Source: RGEC01 sp964475595 (GTDB lineage: Bacteria; Bacteroidota; Bacteroidia; NS11-12g; UBA955). Taken from it: DNA of 64,000 bases. The position numbers and the translations under genes are program-made. Below the pieces are notes generated by a model, which was not told the origin of the DNA, ran no database searches, and saw only the letters and a list, made by a program, of their open reading frames with translations. The DNA is taken from positions 1 to 64,000 of the forward strand of contig CAYYXG010000004.1 in NCBI GenBank assembly GCA_964475595.1, in the 5' to 3' direction. Below, one piece after another: positions 33,172-42,745 of the stretch (positions are counted from its first letter, which is position 1; every line of letters begins with the position of its first letter).

Positions 33172-34686
33172 TTAAGGTTTTAATCGACCGTACATTCTGG
33201 GAAATGGTATGCTTTCACGCACGTGTTTAAGACCGCAAACCCAAGTCACCATGCGCTCCAGACCCAAGCCAAAGCCACTATGAGGAACAGCGCCAAATCT
33301 GCGTAAATCCAGATACCACTCGAATGCCTCCATGGGCAGTTCGTGTTCAGTAATTTTTGCCTTTAACAGCGCCACATCGGTTTCCCTTTCACCCCCGCCC
33401 ACAATTTCCCCATATCCCTCAGGTGCGAGTACGTCAACGCCCCTTGCAAATTCAGGGTTTTCAGGATTTCGTTTCAAATAAAACGCTTTCACGGCATGAG
33501 GCCAGTCGTATACCATAATGGGTGAATCGAACAATCGGGTTATAACGGTTTCATCACTCCCCCCAAAGTCATTTCCATATTCAAATTCCCTGGCACTCTT
33601 TATCCACTGTGGAATATTGCGGTTGTCCTCTTCTAAATCTGCTTTTTCTTGCTTTAGGGAATCAATTTTTGTTTGAAAAAAGTTCATTTCTCCCTTTTTC
33701 ATTCCTCCACCGGCAATTTTTGATTCGCGTTCGGCAATTTCGGTATTCACCTCTTCCAAACGCAATTGTACGCGTCGCAACTCATCCTCCAGACTGCCAA
33801 TGCCGTTTTTCCCATTAACATCCTGTTCCCCCTTAATAATACGAACGGCCTCGTCGTAGGTAAGTCTGGGAAAAGATTGTAGGCTGCTTTCCAGCACAGA
33901 TGTATCTCGGCCAATGGTTTTTAACTCTTGTGCACAATGAGCAAGTACATCCTTGATAATGGCGTGCAACATCCCTTCTATACAATCCATATTCTGGAAA
34001 ATATCATAAAACGCCATTTCCGGCTCTATCATCCAAAATTCGCTCAGGTGCCTGCGGGTTTTGCTCTTTTCGGCCCTGAAAGTAGGACCAAACGTATAAA
34101 TTCTGCCCATTGCCATAGCCATTGCCTCGCCATACAATTGACCACTCTGGCTCAGATAGGCGGGCTCACCATAAAAATCAGTTTCGAATAAAGTGCTTGT
34201 TCCTTCGCAAGCATTTCCGGTGAAAATTGGAGCATCCATTTGCACAAAACCCTGCTCCTGAAAATATTGGTGAATGCTGAATATAATACGGTTACGTATT
34301 CGCATAATGGCCCATTGACGTGTACTTCTAAGCCAAAGATGACGCTGATCCATCAGAAACTCTACCCCATGCTCCTTTTTGGAAATCGGGTAGTTTTCAC
34401 TTTCTCCTACAGGTACAACAACTGAAACCTGAAGTTCATGTCCCCCAATTTGTTTTTCATCCGCAATTACCAGTCCTGTTAGTTCTACGCTGGACTCCAA
34501 GGATAATCCCTGCGCGTTTTCTAACCCTGCAGAGCCCGCCGTTTCTTCTGTTACCACGCATTGGCAATAACCGGAACCATCCCTCAATACGATAAAAACG
34601 ATGCCTTTTCCTTCCCTTTTATTGGAAACCCAACCTTTAAGTGTGACGGTTTTGCCTACCGCGCTGTGCAATTCCTCTATATACAT
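33172..34686 (-). CDS. asnS: Asparaginyl-tRNA synthetase
   Basis: 504 aa class IIb synthetase. OB-fold anticodon-binding domain at about 15-110 ('VTLKGWVSNKREGKGIVFIV'). Catalytic core with motif 2 'PTFRAEKSKTRRHLSEFWMI' and motif 3 'GFGLGLERMVTWVCGL'. Between motifs 2 and 3 it carries a coiled-coil insertion ('LRRVQLRLEEVNTEIAERES' to 'KIDSLKQEKADLEED') of the kind typical of Bacteroidota AsnRS. Start ATG 34686 ('MYIEELHSAVGK') agrees with the family; the longer open frame upstream is promoter sequence. It is divergent from rpoN. Confidence 0.95.
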   Translation of the reverse strand: MYIEELHSAVGKTVTLKGWVSNKREGKGIVFIVLRDGSGYCQCVVTEETAGSAGLENAQGLSLESSVELTGLVIADEKQIGGHELQVSVVVPVGESENYPISKKEHGVEFLMDQRHLWLRSTRQWAIMRIRNRIIFSIHQYFQEQGFVQMDAPIFTGNACEGTSTLFETDFYGEPAYLSQSGQLYGEAMAMAMGRIYTFGPTFRAEKSKTRRHLSEFWMIEPEMAFYDIFQNMDCIEGMLHAIIKDVLAHCAQELKTIGRDTSVLESSLQSFPRLTYDEAVRIIKGEQDVNGKNGIGSLEDELRRVQLRLEEVNTEIAERESKIAGGGMKKGEMNFFQTKIDSLKQEKADLEEDNRNIPQWIKSAREFEYGNDFGGSDETVITRLFDSPIMVYDWPHAVKAFYLKRNPENPEFARGVDVLAPEGYGEIVGGGERETDVALLKAKITEHELPMEAFEWYLDLRRFGAVPHSGFGLGLERMVTWVCGLKHVRESIPFPRMYGRLKP

Positions 34687-34701
34687 ACCGTGTAAATACG
34701 T

Positions 34702-34709
34702 TACTTTTG
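34702..34709 (+). promoter_or_regulatory. -7 promoter element (TACTTTTG) of rpoN
   Basis: Exact TAnnTTTG on the plus strand, giving a leader of about 40 nt to ATG 34754. It lies 11 bp from the oppositely oriented asnS element. Confidence 0.45.
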
Positions 34710-34720
34710 TAGTGTTATTG

Positions 34721-34728
34721 CAAAGGTA
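34721..34728 (-). promoter_or_regulatory. -7 promoter element (TACCTTTG) of asnS
   Basis: Exact TAnnTTTG on the minus strand; a TTTG box lies 17 nt upstream (34746-34749). It is part of a direct repeat of AAGGTAACGCAAA. Confidence 0.55.
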
Positions 34729-34753
34729 ACGCAAACAAGGTAACGCAAAAACT

Positions 34754-36211
34754 ATGAGTTCGCTGAAGCAGAATTTAAGCCAGAAAATGTTGCAAAAATT
34801 AAGTCCGCAACAGATTCAGTTTATTAAACTGCTGCAGCTCAACACCCAAGACTTTGAGGAAAAAGTAGAACAAGAGTTGCTCGACAACCCTGCATTGGAA
34901 GACAATCGCAGTGAAAATGCGGAAGATAACTTTGATAATACAGACGATTTTGGTGATGACGAGTATCTGGGCAATGACGTAGATGTAGACGAATTGTTGC
35001 GGGTTAATGGCAGTGATGATGATGGGGGGTTTCGCCTGAACGAAGATTACAGTGGCGATGAACAAAAGGAAATGCCCCTGGCAAGTCAGGGCAGTTTTCA
35101 GGAGTACCTGACAGAACAAGCCAGAGCAACCTTTTACAATGAAGAGGATCTTCAGCTGGCCATTCATCTCATCAATTCCATTGAAGAAGATGGGTATCTG
35201 CGCAGAGAATTGAGAAGTATTGTCAATGACCTGGCATTTAATGAGAACATTATCACCACTGAGGAACACCTCGAAAAACTTTTAATAAAAATTCAAAACT
35301 TTGACCCTGCCGGGATCGCGGCCCGTGACCTACAGGAATGTCTCTTGTTGCAATTATATAAAAAGGACTATGGTGATAATCCCGCTATTTCTTTGGCCGA
35401 GACTATTATTTCTGATCAGATGGAGGCGTTTAGTAAAAAGCACTACGACAAAATCAAGCGGTCACTAAAAATCAACGATGAACAGCTAAAAGAAGCCATT
35501 TCAGAAATTGTCAAACTCAATCCCAAGCCCGGAGAAACCGGAACAGGTTCCAATAAAACCCAATACATCGTTCCTGACTTTATCGTAACCGGTACCAATG
35601 GAGAAATTGAAGTGAGGCTCAATGCCCGTAATACCCCCGAATTGCGCATTTCCTCATCTTATGCCGAAACGCTCAGGGCTTATGAGCACTCTGGGAAGAA
35701 TGATAAAAATCTGAGAGATGCCGTTCAATATATCAAACAAAAACTGGATGGAGCCAAGTGGTTCATTGACAGTGTAAAACAGCGCCAAAACACACTACTC
35801 AGCACCATGCACGCCATTGTTTCCCGGCAAAAAGATTTCTTTGAGGAAGGTGATGAAACCTACTTAAAACCCATGATTCTGAAGGATATTGCCCAACAGG
35901 TAAATCTGGATATCAGCACCATCAGCCGTGTGGCCAATAGCAAATATGTGGAGACAGATTTTGGCATTTTTCCCTTGAAATACTTTTTCAGCGAAGGAAT
36001 TGTTACAGATGAAGGAGAAGAAGTAAGTAACCGGGAAATCAAGAAAATACTCTCTGATGCCATTGGTGCTGAAAATAAAAAGAAACCCCTAACCGATGAA
36101 GCATTAATGGAATTGCTGAAAGTGAAGGGGTATAACATTGCAAGGCGCACAGTGGCCAAGTATCGGGAACAACTCAACATACCGGTGGCAAGATTGCGTA
36201 AAGAATTGTAA
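34754..36211 (+). CDS. rpoN: RNA polymerase sigma-54 factor
   Basis: 485 aa. Region I is Gln/Leu-rich ('MLQKLSPQQIQFIKLLQLNT', 'EQELLDNPALE'). Region II is long and acidic (about 50-105: Asp/Glu/Asn-rich). The core-binding domain is next, with the HTH at 'DIAQQVNLDISTISRVANSKY' (near 378-398, quoted in part). The C-terminal RpoN box is 'ARRTVAKYREQLNIP'. It directs transcription from -24/-12 promoters together with AAA+ activators, none of which is in this window. It shares a divergent promoter region with asnS. Confidence 0.95.
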   Translation: MSSLKQNLSQKMLQKLSPQQIQFIKLLQLNTQDFEEKVEQELLDNPALEDNRSENAEDNFDNTDDFGDDEYLGNDVDVDELLRVNGSDDDGGFRLNEDYSGDEQKEMPLASQGSFQEYLTEQARATFYNEEDLQLAIHLINSIEEDGYLRRELRSIVNDLAFNENIITTEEHLEKLLIKIQNFDPAGIAARDLQECLLLQLYKKDYGDNPAISLAETIISDQMEAFSKKHYDKIKRSLKINDEQLKEAISEIVKLNPKPGETGTGSNKTQYIVPDFIVTGTNGEIEVRLNARNTPELRISSSYAETLRAYEHSGKNDKNLRDAVQYIKQKLDGAKWFIDSVKQRQNTLLSTMHAIVSRQKDFFEEGDETYLKPMILKDIAQQVNLDISTISRVANSKYVETDFGIFPLKYFFSEGIVTDEGEEVSNREIKKILSDAIGAENKKKPLTDEALMELLKVKGYNIARRTVAKYREQLNIPVARLRKEL

Positions 36212-36286
36212 TTGACCCTCGTTATTTTTCTGTTAAATCTAACACAGTGATGTGTAGGAGTTTTTTCATCAGAATACCTTTGGAGT

Positions 36287-36937
36287 GTGGTTTCGGAAAT
36301 TCTGAGAAGACTTGTCACGCCCGGAGATGAGGTGTTTTACACACTATTCAATGAAGGTGCAGACATCGCTGTAAAAATTTCATCCCGTTTAAGTGATCTT
36401 CTCATGGCATACGATGAAGGAACCGAAATGAATGGGTCTTCAAGGCAGGAAATTAAGATGCTGTATGCCAAAAGTCAGAATCATTATCGTGAAACCGTAA
36501 AAAGACTTTCCCGGGTTTTTATTACACCCATAGACAGGGAGGCGGTTCATGAACTGTCAACCAATCTGCATGCCATCTCTCGTAGCTTATATTTGGTACC
36601 CAGGTATATTCACAGGGATAATGTGATGAATGATACTCACATTAAGCACCTCAGCCATTTAATAGAAAAATGTGTGTTCGAATTGAAACAGATGGTGGAA
36701 GAGATTGGAACACCCCGACGCAGATTCGTGATGAAACATGCACAACAGCTGCATGCATTGAGACGCGAAATGGAGATAACCTATGATCACGCCCTGCAAG
36801 GCCTATACAAGAATACCGTTACCCCTGCATTGTTCATGCAAAAAATAGAAGCATACAATGCGCTGCTTGATGTTGGAGAATGTTGTCAAAACGCCGCCCA
36901 TACTGCTGAGGGAATTGTGCTGACACATGTGGGTTAA
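36287..36937 (+). CDS. DUF47 (PhoU-like) protein, first paralogue
   Basis: 216 aa all-helical protein: 'PGDEVFYTLFNEGADIAVKI', 'VFITPIDREAVHELS', the DUF47/TIGR00153 signature region, and 'AHTAEGIVL' at the end. It is a distant copy of the protein encoded 92 bp downstream. DUF47 proteins accompany Pit transporters and probably gate or regulate them. The central 'D.aD' metal-site residues of typical members are weaker here ('STNLHAISRSLYLVPRYIHR'), so this copy may have diverged in function. It starts at GTG 36287. The start is uncertain because alignment with the paralogue suggests a few more residues. Confidence 0.8.
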   Translation: MVSEILRRLVTPGDEVFYTLFNEGADIAVKISSRLSDLLMAYDEGTEMNGSSRQEIKMLYAKSQNHYRETVKRLSRVFITPIDREAVHELSTNLHAISRSLYLVPRYIHRDNVMNDTHIKHLSHLIEKCVFELKQMVEEIGTPRRRFVMKHAQQLHALRREMEITYDHALQGLYKNTVTPALFMQKIEAYNALLDVGECCQNAAHTAEGIVLTHVG

Positions 36938-36999
36938 CTTCCAATGTTATGTTATTGTTAATTTTGTTTTAAAGTGGTATTCTTAAATTATAACCAAAA

Positions 37000-37007
37000 T
37001 AGCTTTG
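37000..37007 (+). promoter_or_regulatory. -7 promoter element (TAGCTTTG) before the second DUF47 gene
   Basis: Exact TAnnTTTG match ending 21 bp before ATG 37029, so DUF47-2 and pit can be expressed without the first copy. Confidence 0.5.
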
Positions 37008-37028
37008 CATCATTAAATATATTTCAAA

Positions 37029-37676
37029 ATGGCATTTAACAACATCATGAAAATTTTTCTACCAAAGGATAGGGTGTTCTATAGTTTATTCGAGCAGGTA
37101 GCTGAAAAAGTAACCCTGATGGGAAAACTTTTAGAGGAGTTTGTTTACGAGGCAGACGAGGATAAAAGACTGGCTTTATCCAAGCAGATAGAAGACCTTG
37201 AACACCAGAATGATGAATTGACGCACCAGATTTTTCAGGAATTGGGCCGAAATTTCATTACCCCCTTCGACCGTGAGGACATTCATTACCTGGCAGGTGC
37301 CATGGATGATGTGGCTGATTACATTTATGCAAGTTGCAAGAAAATTCAGTTTCACGGCGTGAATCCTAACGATCAGGGCATTCAGAAAATGGCAGAAGTA
37401 ATCAATCAGAGCGCCATTGAAATTGGAAAAGCAGTCATGCAGTTGAGAGAGTTAAAGCGCCCCGAAAAAATATCTGAGTGCCTGGTTAAAGTAAATAGTC
37501 TGGAAAACCACGCCGACGACATATTCGATATGAGTATTAAAAAGTTGTTTGATACCGAAAATGATTTCAAGGAACTGATACGCCGCCGCGAGGTTTATAC
37601 GGTTATGGAGGTTGCAACAGACAAATGTGAAGATGTGGCCAACGTAATAGAAACCATCATAGTCAAATACGCTTAA
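37029..37676 (+). CDS. DUF47 (PhoU-like) Pit accessory protein
   Basis: 215 aa. Canonical DUF47: 'KDRVFYSLFEQVAEKVTLMG', 'LEHQNDELTHQIFQEL', 'FITPFDREDIHYLAGAMDDV' with 'ADYIYA' (metal-binding D-x2-D-x3 type helix) and 'EVATDKCEDVANVIETIIVK'. It is encoded 25 bp before the Pit transporter, the standard arrangement, and probably controls phosphate flux through it. Confidence 0.9.
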   Translation: MAFNNIMKIFLPKDRVFYSLFEQVAEKVTLMGKLLEEFVYEADEDKRLALSKQIEDLEHQNDELTHQIFQELGRNFITPFDREDIHYLAGAMDDVADYIYASCKKIQFHGVNPNDQGIQKMAEVINQSAIEIGKAVMQLRELKRPEKISECLVKVNSLENHADDIFDMSIKKLFDTENDFKELIRRREVYTVMEVATDKCEDVANVIETIIVKYA

Positions 37677-37701
37677 AAACGCATAAACCACTAAACTTTT
37701 C

Positions 37702-39357
37702 ATGACACTTGTTATTGTCATTATTGCCTTAGCCCTCATCTTTGATTATATCAATGGGTTTCATGACGCTGCCAACTCTATTGCAACAGTAGTAAGCACC
37801 AAAGTACTAACGCCACTTCAAGCAGTATTATGGGCTGCATTGTTCAATTTTGCTGCATTTTTTATTTTTAAAGACCATGCTGTGGCCAATACCATCGGTA
37901 AAACCGTGGTTGATACCTATGTAACCCTTCCAGTTATCTTGGCCGGCCTAATTGCCGCAATTTTTTGGAATCTTCTAACCTGGTGGTATGGCATTCCCTC
38001 TTCATCTTCTCACACCCTGATTGGGGGGTTTGCGGGTGCCGCTGTCGCTCATGCTTACCTAACCAAAGGATTTGTAGCTTTTAGCAGTGTAGTGGAAATG
38101 GAAAAAATTGTCAAAACACTTCTGTTTATCTTCTTAGCGCCAATGATAGGTATGCTCATATCCATGTTCATCAGTCTGGTTACCATTCATCGAAACACAT
38201 GGATAAAGCTGGGAATTATTGTAGCTACTACAATTGGAACTTGGTTTATGTTTTTGCATTTCCAGCAAGGCAAAATAGAAGAGAACGCCAAAAAGTTTTT
38301 TCGCGTAGACAAATATAAAAAGGAGGTAGAAAACAATCCGGGAGACGGAAAAGCTAAAGTAAACCTTGAAATTGCACTGGCAAACTATAACACTGCTGCG
38401 CCTTATCTCAGTCAATATTCTAATTGGGGTGCTGAAAAGGTTGCACAGCAAATTGCCGTAGCCGTATCCTTTAATGAACTTGAAACGGCTAAACTTAAGG
38501 AGATTGTTAGAAAAACAGCCAAGCTGGATCGTTTGAAAAAGGAAGTTTTCTATGATGAGACCAAAAAACCTCAGTTGGATTTGCTCAACGCAAAAATAAA
38601 ATCTCTTGAACCGCTATTGATTCAGCATCGGCAAATAGGGGCAGATAGTCTGGCAGTAGCCGTTTCGCACACAATGGGATTTACGGGTTCTGATGAAGAT
38701 AAACTTAAAAAAGCCTTCAAAATTGATTTGACCCGTGATTTGATCAAAGAAATTAAAAAAGCGGACAACTCGTTCATTCGGTATGCCCTGTTAGCCGTGA
38801 TAGCCATTTTTATACTATCCTATATTTACATCGAAAAACTTCGTAACCCCTCAGCCAATCGTACAGCCAATATGTTCAAAAAATTGCAGCTTCTTTCATC
38901 TGCTGCCTTTTCATTGGGTCACGGTGGCAACGATGCCCAAAAGGTTATGGGCATCATTGGTGCAGCGCTCATAGCCAATGGAAATATCAGTGATTTTAAA
39001 GACTTGCCCAACTGGGTGCCGCTGGCGTGTTATGGCGCTATTGGGTTAGGCACATTAAGTGGTGGATGGAAAATTGTAAAAACCATGGGTACGCGCATCA
39101 CCAAGGTGACGCCTTTGGAGGGTGTGAGTGCAGAAACTGCCGGAGCTTTCACCTTATTCATGACTGAACAAATGGGTATTCCGGTTAGCACAACGCACAC
39201 CATTACCGGTTCTATCATCGGGGTGGGTGCTACCAAGCGCTTAAGTGCCGTTCGTTGGGGGGTAACCCGCAATCTTTTGGTGGCATGGTTGTTAACCATA
39301 CCGGTTAGCGCCATTGTAGCTGGCCTTTGCTACTGGATTATACGGTTCTTTATGTAA
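37702..39357 (+). CDS. pit: PiT-family inorganic phosphate transporter
   Basis: 551 aa membrane protein. The two inverted PiT signatures are 'DYINGFHDAANSIATVVSTK' (near 14-33) and 'SLGHGGNDAQKVMGIIGAAL' (near 408-427), with 'GIPSSSSHTLIGGFAGAA' and 'GIPVSTTHTITGSIIGVGA' as the matching second halves. A charged, mostly soluble insert of about 150 residues (about 190-350, Lys/Glu/Asp-rich, weak heptads) separates the halves. This makes it longer than E. coli PitA in this part and may be where DUF47 acts (inference). It takes up phosphate as a metal-phosphate complex with H+ or Na+. Confidence 0.93.
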   Translation: MTLVIVIIALALIFDYINGFHDAANSIATVVSTKVLTPLQAVLWAALFNFAAFFIFKDHAVANTIGKTVVDTYVTLPVILAGLIAAIFWNLLTWWYGIPSSSSHTLIGGFAGAAVAHAYLTKGFVAFSSVVEMEKIVKTLLFIFLAPMIGMLISMFISLVTIHRNTWIKLGIIVATTIGTWFMFLHFQQGKIEENAKKFFRVDKYKKEVENNPGDGKAKVNLEIALANYNTAAPYLSQYSNWGAEKVAQQIAVAVSFNELETAKLKEIVRKTAKLDRLKKEVFYDETKKPQLDLLNAKIKSLEPLLIQHRQIGADSLAVAVSHTMGFTGSDEDKLKKAFKIDLTRDLIKEIKKADNSFIRYALLAVIAIFILSYIYIEKLRNPSANRTANMFKKLQLLSSAAFSLGHGGNDAQKVMGIIGAALIANGNISDFKDLPNWVPLACYGAIGLGTLSGGWKIVKTMGTRITKVTPLEGVSAETAGAFTLFMTEQMGIPVSTTHTITGSIIGVGATKRLSAVRWGVTRNLLVAWLLTIPVSAIVAGLCYWIIRFFM

Positions 39358-39378
39358 ATAATTGAAATTTTGTATACA

Positions 39379-39402
39379 GCTGGTTAATAGCCGGCCTTTT
39401 TA
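39379..39402 (+). terminator. Probable terminator after pit
   Basis: GCTGG-ttaatag-CCGGC stem with one G-T pair followed by CTTTTTATT. Moderate strength. The remaining 39403-39664 is AT-rich with one exact TTATCCACA (39450-39458) and no gene I can support. Confidence 0.5.
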
Positions 39403-39664
39403 TTGTGTAAGGATTGAGATGAACATATATATATTGTTTTTTATAAAAGTTATCCACATTTATTTGAGTGCTCAAAGAGAACAATTTACGGATGGCTGAA
39501 AGATAAAACGTAGTAAAAATAGCTCATTGAGCGGGGTCCAATAAACATTTTTAATATGAATTCAATATTAAAATGGCTAAAATTGTTGTGATAACAGTTA
39601 TGGGTTTTTATGATAATTGTTAATTATTTGTTACGATTGCAAATCAAAATTAATCCCATACAAT

Positions 39665-42600
39665 ATGAGAATGAACAAACTACTCATGGTCATTTCGGCT
39701 GCATCCATCGTTCCGGCGGCGTTTGCACAAGCCGGCCCGGGCGGAAGCTCCGGCAGTGACACTGTGGACGTTGGAGCCGTAACCGTAACCGCCATTGGTA
39801 CCACCAAGAATGTGCGCAAAATCGGCTACTCCGTTTCACAAGTTCAAGGCAAAGGCCTCGTATCATCTGGCGAAAGCGGTGTGATTCAGGCATTAACAGG
39901 CAAAGCATCAAACGTGCAGATTACGCGTTCTGCGGGTGATCCCGGCGCAGGTGCTTACATCCAAATTCGCGGACAAAACACTATTACAGGTAGTAACCAA
40001 CCTCTCATTGTTGTGGATGGTATTCCTGTGAGTAACTCTAGCTTTGGTGGCGGTGTTGACGGGGTTGTGCAACAGTCACGTCTGAATGATTTAAACCCTT
40101 CAGATATTGAGTCGGTAGAAGTACTTAAAGGTGCTGCCGCTGCCGCTGTTTGGGGTACACGTGCAGCCAATGGTGTAATTGTTGTTACCACCAAAAAAGG
40201 TAAGCGTGGAATGAGCATAGAGTTCTCCTCTACATATGCAATAGACCAAGTTAACCGTGAATACGAAAAACAAGGCACATTTGGCCAGGGAGCTGGCGGT
40301 AAATTCACAGCGAACAATGCCAATTCATGGGGTGACCGTATTGCACTGCGTAGCGGAACAGATACCATTGATCCTACTGGTGCCCGTTTTGTAGCCGATG
40401 ATGGTACCGTTTACGGAACCATCCTTAAAAAAGGTGACAAAACCGTATACAACGACCAAAACCGTGATCAGGTGTTCCGCAATGGTATTACCTGGAACAA
40501 TAACCTCTCAATTTCGGCCGGTAACGATAAGAGTAACATGTTTTTCTCTTTAAGTGACTGGAATCAACAGGGTATTATGAAGGGTCTGTCTGATTATAGA
40601 AGGACTACCGCCCGTTTGAATTTTACGCAAAATGTAAGCGACAAACTCACTGTAGGGTTAAACGCCAACATGGCAAAAACAGTTTCAAATCGTGTACAGA
40701 TGGGTTCTAACCTAGATGGACTCTACCTTGGCTACCTTCGTACTGCGCCTGATTTTGACAACAGCGATCACAAAGGCACTTACTATTCTGCGGCAGGCAT
40801 TCCCAAGTTCAATGCTCATCGTGGTTATCGCAACTACCTGGGCTCATCTGCCCCCACTTACAATAACCCTGGTTGGACACTGAATGAACAAACTAACACT
40901 TCGGATGTAACACGCTTTATTTTAACCCCTGAAGCTTCCTATAAGTGGCACGAAAACCACAAGTTGATTGCTCGTTTGGGCCATGATATGTCTACTGACC
41001 GTCGTATTACTTACTTCCCAGTAAATTCTGCAGGCAGTCAGGCAAATGGATCATTTGTTGATGATCACATTCAGGAAACAGAAACCAGCCTACACTTCAT
41101 CAATCAAGGTAGCCATAAGCTGGGCAGTGATATTAATTTAAATTCTACTGTGGGTTATCTGTATACATACAAAAGCCTATATAACATAGGCGGTAGCGCA
41201 TCTCAGTTTATCATTCGAGACCAAGATAGATTTGCTTTTATCAACTCTACCTCAGCCAATAAAAACCCCTTTAACTCTTTCTCTGAGTTAATCAACAATC
41301 GCGCATACGGAATTCTGGATTTTGATATTAAAGACAAAATCTTCCTTCAACTGACCGGTGCATCTGAAGCATCTTCTACCTATGCTAACCGCTTCTTTTC
41401 ACCCAGCGCAAGCTTGGCATACGAACTCACCAAAGACCTGAAGCCAAACGACGTTCTCAGTTATGCCAAACTTCGTCTCTCAGCCGGTCGCGTGGGTGTA
41501 GCGCCCCCCGCTTATATCTGGAACACAAACTACGTAGCCGCCGGCTCATCTTCAGGATGGGGCGACTATCTGGATGGTTCTCTGTATGGTGGTTCAATCT
41601 ACCGCAGTTCTACTCAGGGCAACCCCGATATCAAGCCTGAGATTAAAACAGAAACCGAAATGGGAGCTGATATCAAACTGTTTAAAAACAAAGTTTCCCT
41701 TGGTTTCACTTATTACCAAAACAAGATAGAAGGTGCCGTATTGGCCATTGCAGTTGCCAACTCTACAGGGTACGCAAACCAGTGGAAAAATGCAGCTGAT
41801 CTTTCCAATAAGGGTATTGAAATCGATATGAATGTTAATCTGATTAAAACAGATAACTTCAACTTAAACCTGTATGGTAATTTGGGTAGCAACCGCAATA
41901 CCGTTGATAACCTGAGTGGTGCAGCGCCAATTTTCCTTGCCGGATTTACAGGAACTTCGTCGCGTGCTGTCGAAGGCCAGGCCATGGGCGCACTCTGGGG
42001 AGGTAAATGGGCTAAGGATGAATCCGGTAAACTGATTCTTGACGCTGATGGCTTTCCTACTGCCTCTTCTGAAGAGGGCGTGATTGGTGATCCTAATCCA
42101 GACTGGCGCGGTAGCGTAGGTCTGAACGGCAATTATAAAAACCTTAACTTCAACCTACTGGTTGAAACCTGCCAGGGCAATCAGATGTGGGCTGGTACCT
42201 ATGGTGTGTTGAACAACTTCGGCGTTACGCCTGAAACAGCCACAGAATTTACCGTTTCTGCCGCTGATGCTGCCAATATCGTAGATTACCGCGGTGTTAC
42301 ACTGGCTACTGCCGCTGCCGCGGGTGCAAATGGTCTTGCCACTGTTAATGCTGATGGAAGTATCACTGCCCGTGGAAGTCTTAAAGACTTTGGTGCAGGT
42401 AATGTATGGCTGAACCAGTACTGGTACACCAGTCTGGGTGGTGGTTTTGGTTCGGTTGCCGAGCAGTTTATCAAGGACGCTTCATGGACCCGTATCCGTG
42501 AACTCAGCCTGTCTTACCAGCTTCCCAAAGCTTGGTCTGACGCAGTTCATATCCCCGGTGGTATTACTGTTGGTTTCACCGGCAGAAACCTAGCGCTGTG

Positions 42601-42724
42601 GACCAAGTTTGACGGTGTTGATCCCGAAACCAACCTGACTGGTGTTTCTAATGGCCGTGGGTTGGATTACTTTAACAACCCCGGAACCAAGTCATACCTG
42701 TTCAACATTAAGTTTAACCTCTAA
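39665..42724 (+). CDS. SusC/RagA-family TonB-linked outer-membrane protein
   Basis: 1019 aa. Signal peptide 'MRMNKLLMVISAASIVPAAF' ending near 'FAQA'. After a short Gly/Ser linker the TonB-box-like 'VDVGAVTVTAIG' and the plug ('VIQALTGKASNVQITRSAGD', 'IQIRGQNTITGSNQPLIVVD', 'ESVEVLKGAAAAAVWGTRAA') come at once. The N-terminal carboxypeptidase-regulatory-like extension of about 80 residues found in most SusC proteins is missing. The barrel ends 'YLFNIKFNL'. It works with the SusD lipoprotein encoded 21 bp downstream as a lidded nutrient importer powered by TonB. Substrate unknown, since no hydrolase lies beside it. Start ATG 39665; the longer frame upstream is non-coding in character. Confidence 0.92.
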   Translation: MRMNKLLMVISAASIVPAAFAQAGPGGSSGSDTVDVGAVTVTAIGTTKNVRKIGYSVSQVQGKGLVSSGESGVIQALTGKASNVQITRSAGDPGAGAYIQIRGQNTITGSNQPLIVVDGIPVSNSSFGGGVDGVVQQSRLNDLNPSDIESVEVLKGAAAAAVWGTRAANGVIVVTTKKGKRGMSIEFSSTYAIDQVNREYEKQGTFGQGAGGKFTANNANSWGDRIALRSGTDTIDPTGARFVADDGTVYGTILKKGDKTVYNDQNRDQVFRNGITWNNNLSISAGNDKSNMFFSLSDWNQQGIMKGLSDYRRTTARLNFTQNVSDKLTVGLNANMAKTVSNRVQMGSNLDGLYLGYLRTAPDFDNSDHKGTYYSAAGIPKFNAHRGYRNYLGSSAPTYNNPGWTLNEQTNTSDVTRFILTPEASYKWHENHKLIARLGHDMSTDRRITYFPVNSAGSQANGSFVDDHIQETETSLHFINQGSHKLGSDINLNSTVGYLYTYKSLYNIGGSASQFIIRDQDRFAFINSTSANKNPFNSFSELINNRAYGILDFDIKDKIFLQLTGASEASSTYANRFFSPSASLAYELTKDLKPNDVLSYAKLRLSAGRVGVAPPAYIWNTNYVAAGSSSGWGDYLDGSLYGGSIYRSSTQGNPDIKPEIKTETEMGADIKLFKNKVSLGFTYYQNKIEGAVLAIAVANSTGYANQWKNAADLSNKGIEIDMNVNLIKTDNFNLNLYGNLGSNRNTVDNLSGAAPIFLAGFTGTSSRAVEGQAMGALWGGKWAKDESGKLILDADGFPTASSEEGVIGDPNPDWRGSVGLNGNYKNLNFNLLVETCQGNQMWAGTYGVLNNFGVTPETATEFTVSAADAANIVDYRGVTLATAAAAGANGLATVNADGSITARGSLKDFGAGNVWLNQYWYTSLGGGFGSVAEQFIKDASWTRIRELSLSYQLPKAWSDAVHIPGGITVGFTGRNLALWTKFDGVDPETNLTGVSNGRGLDYFNNPGTKSYLFNIKFNL

Positions 42725-42745
42725 AAATTTCAAAGGAATAATAAC

